A stretch of DNA of 20,939 nt from positions 1 to 20,939 of the forward strand of contig DAOVLV010000003.1 in NCBI GenBank assembly GCA_030631085.1, written 5' to 3'. The translations under genes were made by a program, and so were the position numbers. The notes under the pieces are model-generated. The model was not told the DNA's origin. It worked only from the letters and a program-made list of their open reading frames with translations, and searched no databases. The stretch is from Planctomycetales bacterium. GTDB taxonomy: Bacteria; Planctomycetota; Phycisphaerae; SM23-33. Position 1 is the first letter of the stretch. Every line of letters starts with the position of its first letter. This document shows, one piece after another, positions 16,026 to 20,939 of this stretch.

Positions 16026-17408
16026 ATGCAAGCGGAAACATCGAAATTTGACGTGGTGGTAGTGGGCGCGGGCAGCGCGGGCATCGGTGCTTCGGTGGCA
16101 GCTGCGCGGGCAGGACTGTCAGTCCTGCTCCTGGAGAAGGACGAAACAATCGGCGGGACCGCCGTCCGCTCCGGCGTCAGCACCTGGGAACCAGACGCCG
16201 GCGGGAAGGGAATTCCCCACGAAATCTATCGCAGGCTGACCAACATCCCCAACTCCGTCGGTATCTATTCAGTCGGAAAATCTCTGGACAGTAGCGGCCC
16301 CGACGGACCGAAGTTCATCGGCGGCGAGTGCCTGATTGAACCGAACGCGCACTATCGCGACACACTGCTTCGGAGCGGTTCACCCGACGGGAAGTGGAAC
16401 TACTCCTATGTGCGAAAGCACTGGTTCGGCGTGGTCTTCGAACCGTATGCCTACTTACGCGTGGTCGGCGAGATGCTCGACGAGACCGGCTGCTGCACCG
16501 TACGAACGAACACGAGTTTCTCGGACGTTCAGGTTGAGGCTGGGCGGATTTTATCGCTGCGGCTGAATGACGGAAGCAGCGTCGTCGCCGAGGCGTATGT
16601 GGACTGTACGGGTGACGGGCACCTGTGCACCGCCTGTAAATGCGAGACTATGTGGGGGCAGGAGCCGAAAGACCGTTTCGATGAGCCTGACGCTTCCACC
16701 GAACCGGCTGAAAGTGTAAACGGCGTAACGCTGATTTATCGGATAACACGAGCGAATAAACAGGCCGTTGAACCGTTACCGCGCGACGTGCCTGCCGATT
16801 GCTGGTGGCGCGAGGATTTTCCAATAGCCAATTTTGTCCAGATGTCTTGCGGGGACTATCTCGTCAACATGCTGCCGACGCTGGAAGGGCGCGAGTTCAT
16901 TAATATGAAATACGAGGCCGCCTGCGTCGAAGCCCGCCGCCGCGTACGCACCCACTGGCATTATGTGCAGGAGGCGCTTCCGAAGTTCCGGCAGTACAGG
17001 TTGTCCTGGATTGCCCCCGCCCTGGGAGTGCGAGAGACGACTCGCATCGTCGGTCAATACGTCTTGACGGAACACGATCTCCTGGCCGGGTTGAGCGGAC
17101 AGACCCATGAGGACATCATCGCAATCGCAGACCACGCCATGGACACCCACGGCCAAAGCGGCAGGGGATGCGTCGAACTTACCGAACCGTACGGTATCCC
17201 CTATCGATGCCTGATACCGAAAGGGTTCCGGAATCTGCTTATTGCATGCAGGGGGGCGAGTTTCAGTTCAATTGCCGCATCCAGTTGTCGATTGTCGCGT
17301 GTGATGATGAATCTAGGCTGGGCGGCGGGAAATGCCGTAACCGTGGCCAGGAAAATGGGTGCGGACCTACCTGACGTTCCGGTCAACCAGATTTCAACGG
17401 CGTCATAA
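16026..17408 (+). CDS. FAD-dependent oxidoreductase (FAD_oxidored family)
   Basis: This 460-residue flavoprotein has no signal peptide. It opens with the dinucleotide-binding motif VVVVGAGSAGIGAS (Gly14, Gly16, Gly19), then LLLEKDETIGGTAVRSGVSTW and, further on, the second FAD-contact stretch YVDCTGDGHLCTACKCE. The C-terminal block is IPYRCLIPKGFRNLLIACRGAS...SCRLSRVMMNLGWAAGNA. This order fits the PF12831-type FAD-dependent oxidoreductases common in planctomycetes, often with unknown sugar- or polyol-like substrates. It starts 15 nt after the SDR, with only a weak ribosome-binding site, suggesting coupled redox steps. Its TAA stop lies at the outer edge of the palindromic element at 17406-17488. 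Substrate is unknown. Confidence 0.88.
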   Translation: MQAETSKFDVVVVGAGSAGIGASVAAARAGLSVLLLEKDETIGGTAVRSGVSTWEPDAGGKGIPHEIYRRLTNIPNSVGIYSVGKSLDSSGPDGPKFIGGECLIEPNAHYRDTLLRSGSPDGKWNYSYVRKHWFGVVFEPYAYLRVVGEMLDETGCCTVRTNTSFSDVQVEAGRILSLRLNDGSSVVAEAYVDCTGDGHLCTACKCETMWGQEPKDRFDEPDASTEPAESVNGVTLIYRITRANKQAVEPLPRDVPADCWWREDFPIANFVQMSCGDYLVNMLPTLEGREFINMKYEAACVEARRRVRTHWHYVQEALPKFRQYRLSWIAPALGVRETTRIVGQYVLTEHDLLAGLSGQTHEDIIAIADHAMDTHGQSGRGCVELTEPYGIPYRCLIPKGFRNLLIACRGASFSSIAASSCRLSRVMMNLGWAAGNAVTVARKMGADLPDVPVNQISTAS

Positions 17409-17488
17409 AATTGGGGACACCATACTGTTTTTTTGTCCTTCTGGATAATCCAGAAAGACAAAAAAACAGTATGGTGTCCCCAATTTTA
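17406..17488. repeat. Long palindromic repeat forming the ends of two convergent genes
   Basis: Two 40-bp arms (17406-17445 and 17449-17488) are reverse complements with one mismatch (a c near 17438 against the a at 17456, where pairing would need a g) and a 3-nt loop. The arms begin with taaaattggggacacca. The outer taa of each arm is the stop codon of the FAD-dependent oxidoreductase (plus) and of the two-domain protein (minus). The GGGGACACCATACT core resembles repeats I associate with REP/RAYT (IS200-like Y1) elements. As RNA it would form a very strong hairpin with a U-rich stretch and could end transcription from both sides. Confidence 0.9.
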
Positions 17489-19447
17489 CGAACCGCGAAC
17501 GGTTTCATTAAATTCTTTCAGTCTAACGCGAAGGTCGGAGAGGCAATAGGTGATGTAGGCCGGATTGTGGACGGGGCGGCCTCGACGCTCGTGCATCAAC
17601 CCATCGTACACGCCGGAAAGAAATTGCTCCATTTCGTCGGTTCCCAACGGTTCGACCGCCCGGCCCCACCTTATCAATTCCTCAAACATTTCTCGCAGCG
17701 CCGGATTTGACTGGTATTGCGAAGCCGTCAGGAAACTTCCCGGTTTGAAGTGAACCTGCAAACCTTTGAGCGCAACAATGATAGGTTCGTAGTTGATGTC
17801 TTTCGCCAGTCTGAGGAATTTGAACTGCTGGACCCATCGTCCCCGTCCCGGAGGCGATGCCGGCGCTCTGGAGCCGTCTTCGACGCTGTGGCGACGAGAG
17901 GTGTCGCTGAACAGCATGTGCATTCCGGCCTTGGAACCGACAATTTCGCCACCTCCAAGTCTTGCAATCTCGACCTGCCCGTCGTCGCGACGGACCAGAT
18001 TGCTTGTCAGCGCAAAAAGGCACTTCATTACCCCCAGCGGAATAGGTCTGTCGGGTACCGGCTTATTGGGCGAACGCAACTGCAATGATATATGCAGGCT
18101 GTGCGGGGAAATGTCGTAAAATTCCATCACCGCATGAATACACTGATTCAGTAGCCAGGGGTCGTCTGTTACCGGTTTGGAGATATTGGCCTCTACCGAC
18201 AGCGACCCGAGCGCCAGTTCGAAGAACCCGCGTCGTCGGCTTGGCGAACTCTTTGTGCGATGGTCGTCGAGGTGCCCGCCGAGTTTCCAGGTCAATATGT
18301 CCAGAGCGAAGTCGCGGAAATACAGGAACCCGTCGTATTGCCTGTCCCGTTGTTTTCCGGCAGCGGTCGGAGCGCCGATGACATTGTGTCCAATGTTGGA
18401 AAACTCCAGTTCAGCGCCCAGTGGTAGTCCCCCGCCGCCCATGTGATTGCGAATGTATTGTATTTCCTGCCTGGCACGGGCGGGGTCATAGACGGTTTCG
18501 GATGAACGGATCGCCTGTCGGACATAATCGACAAGCCGGTCCGACCCGAATGACAATTCCTCCAAAATATCGCCGGTAATCAGATTCATCAGTTTCGGCT
18601 GGGCGTTGAGCGTTCGCAGGGCAGCCAGGGCGGAAATCGTCCGCTCGTAAAATTTGTTCGACATCTGCACACGGTCCAGGTCGTAGCGAAATTCCTCACG
18701 AAAGCGGTCCTCAACCTTGTTGAAGATTACCTGCCGGACCAGCATTCTCAGGTAATCCGGCACGAGCCGGTCAGCGTCGGCGTCGCTCGGAATCTCGCCG
18801 AATTCTCGCAGCGGTTCGTCGGCAATGGCCTGGCGAATGGCGTAGTTGCTGATCCCGCCGCCGTCGAAATGATGACGAATGAGGTCGCGAATGGTCAATC
18901 CGTGCAGTTCGTACAGGGCCTGACGCGAAAGTTCCTCGCCGGTGTTCAGACGCCGACTTTCGTCTTCCGCCAATGCCTGCTCGATCTTTCCCCGAAGAAG
19001 AACTTCCTGCTTGAGGTGGTCGCGGAATTCCCATCCGAACGAGTGCGAAAGTTGGTCCAGGTTCCCCACGAACGCCACTGCCGGTACTTTACCGTCGGCA
19101 GTCAGGACCTTTACGCGGGCCTGCCTGTAATTTCGCCCTTCATACTTGCGCAGTATCGGAAGGTATTCTGCCGGGATTGGTCCGACGATGTAGCCGTGAA
19201 TCCGACCCTGCTTATCCGGTACGGCGTAGAGATAGGTCCGGTCGGGCGATATTTTGTTATAGTCAGCCAGTACGGCATGTCGCGCGAGGAATTTTTCGAC
19301 CCCGTCGGCCTCTCGCGGGTCGGTTACCAATCTGCGCCCGGTTACTGCGCGGAAGACCGTCGGTTTCATCAGCGTACCATACACGAACAGATTAAACGGT
19401 TCGCAAGACCTCCGCGAAGCCAGCTCGCTTGATTGTACCTTTGACAT
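17486..19447 (-). CDS. Two-domain protein: gamma-glutamylcyclotransferase-like plus amidoligase-like domain
   Basis: This 653-residue protein has no signal peptide. Residues about 17-140 resemble the gamma-glutamylcyclotransferase/AIG2-like fold: LFVYGTLMKP (20-29), GYIVGPIP, and YEGRNY (102-107, with Glu103 at the catalytic-acid position). A helical middle (about 140-335) has no recognised match. Residues about 336-600 carry GLPLGAELEF (340-349, Glu346 and Glu348), ELALGSLSVEANISKP, and PHSLHISLQL (448-457, His449 and His452). This E-x-E and later H-x-x-H pattern recalls the GS/GCS-fold amidoligases; that match is tentative. The ATG at 19447 is chosen; a TTG two codons upstream is possible. 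A TATAAT lies only 9 nt before it. If correct, the protein would make and cleave gamma-glutamyl-like amide bonds. Confidence 0.8.
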   Translation of the reverse strand: MSKVQSSELASRRSCEPFNLFVYGTLMKPTVFRAVTGRRLVTDPREADGVEKFLARHAVLADYNKISPDRTYLYAVPDKQGRIHGYIVGPIPAEYLPILRKYEGRNYRQARVKVLTADGKVPAVAFVGNLDQLSHSFGWEFRDHLKQEVLLRGKIEQALAEDESRRLNTGEELSRQALYELHGLTIRDLIRHHFDGGGISNYAIRQAIADEPLREFGEIPSDADADRLVPDYLRMLVRQVIFNKVEDRFREEFRYDLDRVQMSNKFYERTISALAALRTLNAQPKLMNLITGDILEELSFGSDRLVDYVRQAIRSSETVYDPARARQEIQYIRNHMGGGGLPLGAELEFSNIGHNVIGAPTAAGKQRDRQYDGFLYFRDFALDILTWKLGGHLDDHRTKSSPSRRRGFFELALGSLSVEANISKPVTDDPWLLNQCIHAVMEFYDISPHSLHISLQLRSPNKPVPDRPIPLGVMKCLFALTSNLVRRDDGQVEIARLGGGEIVGSKAGMHMLFSDTSRRHSVEDGSRAPASPPGRGRWVQQFKFLRLAKDINYEPIIVALKGLQVHFKPGSFLTASQYQSNPALREMFEELIRWGRAVEPLGTDEMEQFLSGVYDGLMHERRGRPVHNPAYITYCLSDLRVRLKEFNETVRGS

Positions 19448-19456
19448 CGTCAACGT

Positions 19457-19465
19457 ATTATACCA
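19457..19465 (-). promoter_or_regulatory. Extended -10 promoter, near-leaderless transcript
   Basis: The minus strand reads TGGTATAAT (19465 down to 19457), a perfect -10 with the TGn extension. There is no clear -35, as is usual for extended -10 promoters. Transcription would begin around 19450, leaving about 3 nt before the ATG at 19447, which also lacks a ribosome-binding site. The two facts fit each other. Confidence 0.55.
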
Positions 19466-19574
19466 GCCCGGAACACATCAATAAGGACTATCTATTGCTT
19501 TTTTCCACAAAATGAGTAACCTGCTCAATCTGTGTGGCCGCTACGGCCTGGAATAAAATCATGGTGAACATATT

Positions 19575-20939
19575 ATGACCGAATCGTTCGACAACGCATT
19601 GAAGCGCACGCACAATTGCGGGCAGCTGGGCGCTGATGATGTTGACAGCCCGGTCAGCCTGTGCGGGTGGGTGCGAAGTTATCGCGACCACGGCGGGATC
19701 GTCTTCATCGACCTGCGCGACCGCGAAGGAATAACGCAAATTGTCTTCGACCCGTCCGACGACGCCGAACTGCACGATCTGGCCGGCCAACTGCGAAACG
19801 AATGGGTAATCTCCGTCGCCGGTAAGGTCCGTCCAAGAGGCCAGGATCGCGTCAACCCAAAACTCCCAACCGGACAGATCGAAGTCGTCGCCGGCGAACT
19901 GACTGTGCTGAATAAGTCCGAAACCGTTCCGTTCGAACCGGACTCGACCGAAAAAGTCTCCGAAGATATGCGCCTTAAGTATCGCTACGTCGATCTTCGC
20001 CGCGCTGAAATGACGCATAACATCCGCCTTCGCCACAATATCTGCCGGGCAATGCGGTCGGTGCTGGACGAGCGGGATTTCATCGAAATCGAGACGCCAT
20101 TCCTGACCAAATCGACACCCGAAGGCGCACGCGACTTCCTCGTACCGTCGCGGCTTCAGCAGGCGTGCTTCTACGCCCTGCCCCAAAGCCCGCAACTGTT
20201 CAAGCAGATACTCATGGTCTCCGGGATGGACAAGTACTACCAGATCGTCCGCTGCTTCCGCGACGAAGACCTCCGCGCCGACCGCCAACCCGAATTCACG
20301 CAACTCGACGTGGAGATGTCGTTCGTTACCGAGTCGGACGTGATGGAAGTCGCCGACGAGGTCCTCCGCGAAATCTGCCGGGTCTGCGACAAACCATTCC
20401 CCGAATCCGTGCCGGTGCTGACCTATGCCGAGGCTATGGACAAGTACGGCTCCGACAGGCCTGACATGCGGTTCGAGTTGCTTCTGCGGGACGCCTCTGA
20501 AATCGTCAAGGACCCCGAAGGGGCAGGCTGCTCCTTCAAGGTCTTCGCCGGCTGCCTCGCCGGCGGCGGGGCCGTCAGGGGCATCTGCGTCCCCGGCGGG
20601 GCGAAGTTCACGCGGAAGGAAATCGACGGCTTCACCGCTTTTGTCGGCGAATACGGCGCCAAAGGGCTGGCGTGGTGCAAGGTCGAAAGCGGAGCGTTCG
20701 CCGGAGGAGTCTCGAAGTTTCTCGAAGAAACCGTCCAGTCGGCATTGCGAGAGGCCTTCGACGCGAATGACGGCGACATACTTTTCTTCGTGGCCGATAC
20801 GCCCGCAACGGTCAACAAGGCCCTCGGCGCTCTGCGATGCAAACTCGGCGAAGAACTGAAACTCTTCGGCCCGGACGACTTCGCGTGGTGCTGGGTAACC
20901 CAGTTCCCGCTGGTCGAATGGAACGAAGATCAGCAGCGA
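19575..20939 (+). CDS. aspS: Aspartate--tRNA ligase, cut by window end
   Basis: The first 455 residues of AspRS, which charges tRNA-Asp (and perhaps tRNA-Asn) with aspartate in the cytoplasm, are visible up to the window's end. The N-terminal anticodon-binding OB fold reads CGWVRSYRDHGGIVFIDLRDREG (residues about 30-52, in pieces CGWVRSYRDHGG and IVFIDLRDREG). Class II motif 1 surrounds FIEIETPFLTKSTPEGARDF, motif 2 reads YYQIVRCFRDEDLRADRQPE, and the bacterial-type insertion domain follows. Motif 3 and the C-terminus lie outside. His39 in RDHGG is the residue typical of non-discriminating enzymes. The start at 19575 gives MTESFDNALKRTHNCGQL and has only a weak ribosome-binding site. It is divergent from the two-domain gene. 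Confidence 0.96.
   Translation, partial: MTESFDNALKRTHNCGQLGADDVDSPVSLCGWVRSYRDHGGIVFIDLRDREGITQIVFDPSDDAELHDLAGQLRNEWVISVAGKVRPRGQDRVNPKLPTGQIEVVAGELTVLNKSETVPFEPDSTEKVSEDMRLKYRYVDLRRAEMTHNIRLRHNICRAMRSVLDERDFIEIETPFLTKSTPEGARDFLVPSRLQQACFYALPQSPQLFKQILMVSGMDKYYQIVRCFRDEDLRADRQPEFTQLDVEMSFVTESDVMEVADEVLREICRVCDKPFPESVPVLTYAEAMDKYGSDRPDMRFELLLRDASEIVKDPEGAGCSFKVFAGCLAGGGAVRGICVPGGAKFTRKEIDGFTAFVGEYGAKGLAWCKVESGAFAGGVSKFLEETVQSALREAFDANDGDILFFVADTPATVNKALGALRCKLGEELKLFGPDDFAWCWVTQFPLVEWNEDQQR

Noticed and set aside
16110..16128. 19-bp palindrome gcaggactg-t-cagtcctgc
   Set aside because: It lies within the coding sequence for the conserved RAGLSVLLLEK stretch of the FAD-binding domain, so it is probably chance from codon choice.
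19536..19548. ggccg-cta-cggcc hairpin before aspS
   Set aside because: Short stem with no T-run and no known T-box elements (specifier loop or T-box sequence) nearby.
19488..20303. 271-codon open frame on the minus strand
   Set aside because: Antisense to aspS, which is certain.

Overview
The window looks like chromosomal DNA of a Planctomycetota bacterium, probably of the Phycisphaerae type. This is an inference from several signs: a large exported protein with a DUF3352-like body and a tail resembling planctomycete (DUF1559/H-X9-DG) pseudopilins, an alginate-export-like outer-membrane barrel, many exported or lipid-anchored proteins, moderately high GC, and palindromic repeats in the intergenic gaps. 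No rRNA, tRNA, CRISPR array, phage or intact transposon was seen.

Layout. (1) Positions 1-3743, minus strand: a probable four-gene unit in the order exported cyclophilin-type PPIase, D-hexose-6-phosphate mutarotase-like protein, RND-pump membrane-fusion protein, RND permease (cut by the window's left edge). (2) 4006-7428, plus strand: a 756-residue exported protein with a headless pseudopilin-like tail, then an AmrS-type radical SAM enzyme. A palindromic REP/BIME-like element lies between them. (3) 7511-7588, minus strand: a 25-residue, extremely basic protein with its own ribosome-binding site and -10 box, possibly ribosome-associated. (4) 7809-9035, plus strand: a lipoprotein with beta-sandwich-like modules, followed by a perfect 26-bp inverted repeat. 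(5) 9291-15216, plus strand: an envelope and second-messenger cassette. It contains an outer-membrane barrel, a small lipoprotein, a secreted FecR-domain protein, a terminator-like hairpin, and a CHASE2-class III adenylate cyclase with a complete catalytic set. (6) 15279-17408, plus strand: a classical SDR oxidoreductase and an FAD-dependent oxidoreductase, closely spaced. (7) 17486-19447, minus strand: a two-domain protein with a gamma-glutamylcyclotransferase-like N-terminus and a large C-terminal domain with an amidoligase-like motif. It is apparently expressed from an extended -10 promoter with almost no leader. (8) 19575-20939, plus strand: aspS, cut by the right edge, with a residue typical of non-discriminating enzymes.

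How the genes may work together. The most system-like region is 9291-15216. A surface barrel and two exported partners sit directly upstream of a cyclase whose CHASE2 sensor faces the periplasm, suggesting sensing of an envelope state or ligand that is converted to cAMP. The most unusual single gene is at 17486-19447, whose domain pair suggests making and trimming of a gamma-glutamyl-type amide bond on an unknown substrate. The three inverted-repeat elements (6288-6382, 9088-9168, 17406-17488) look like dispersed mobile palindromes; the last supplies the stop codons of both flanking convergent genes.
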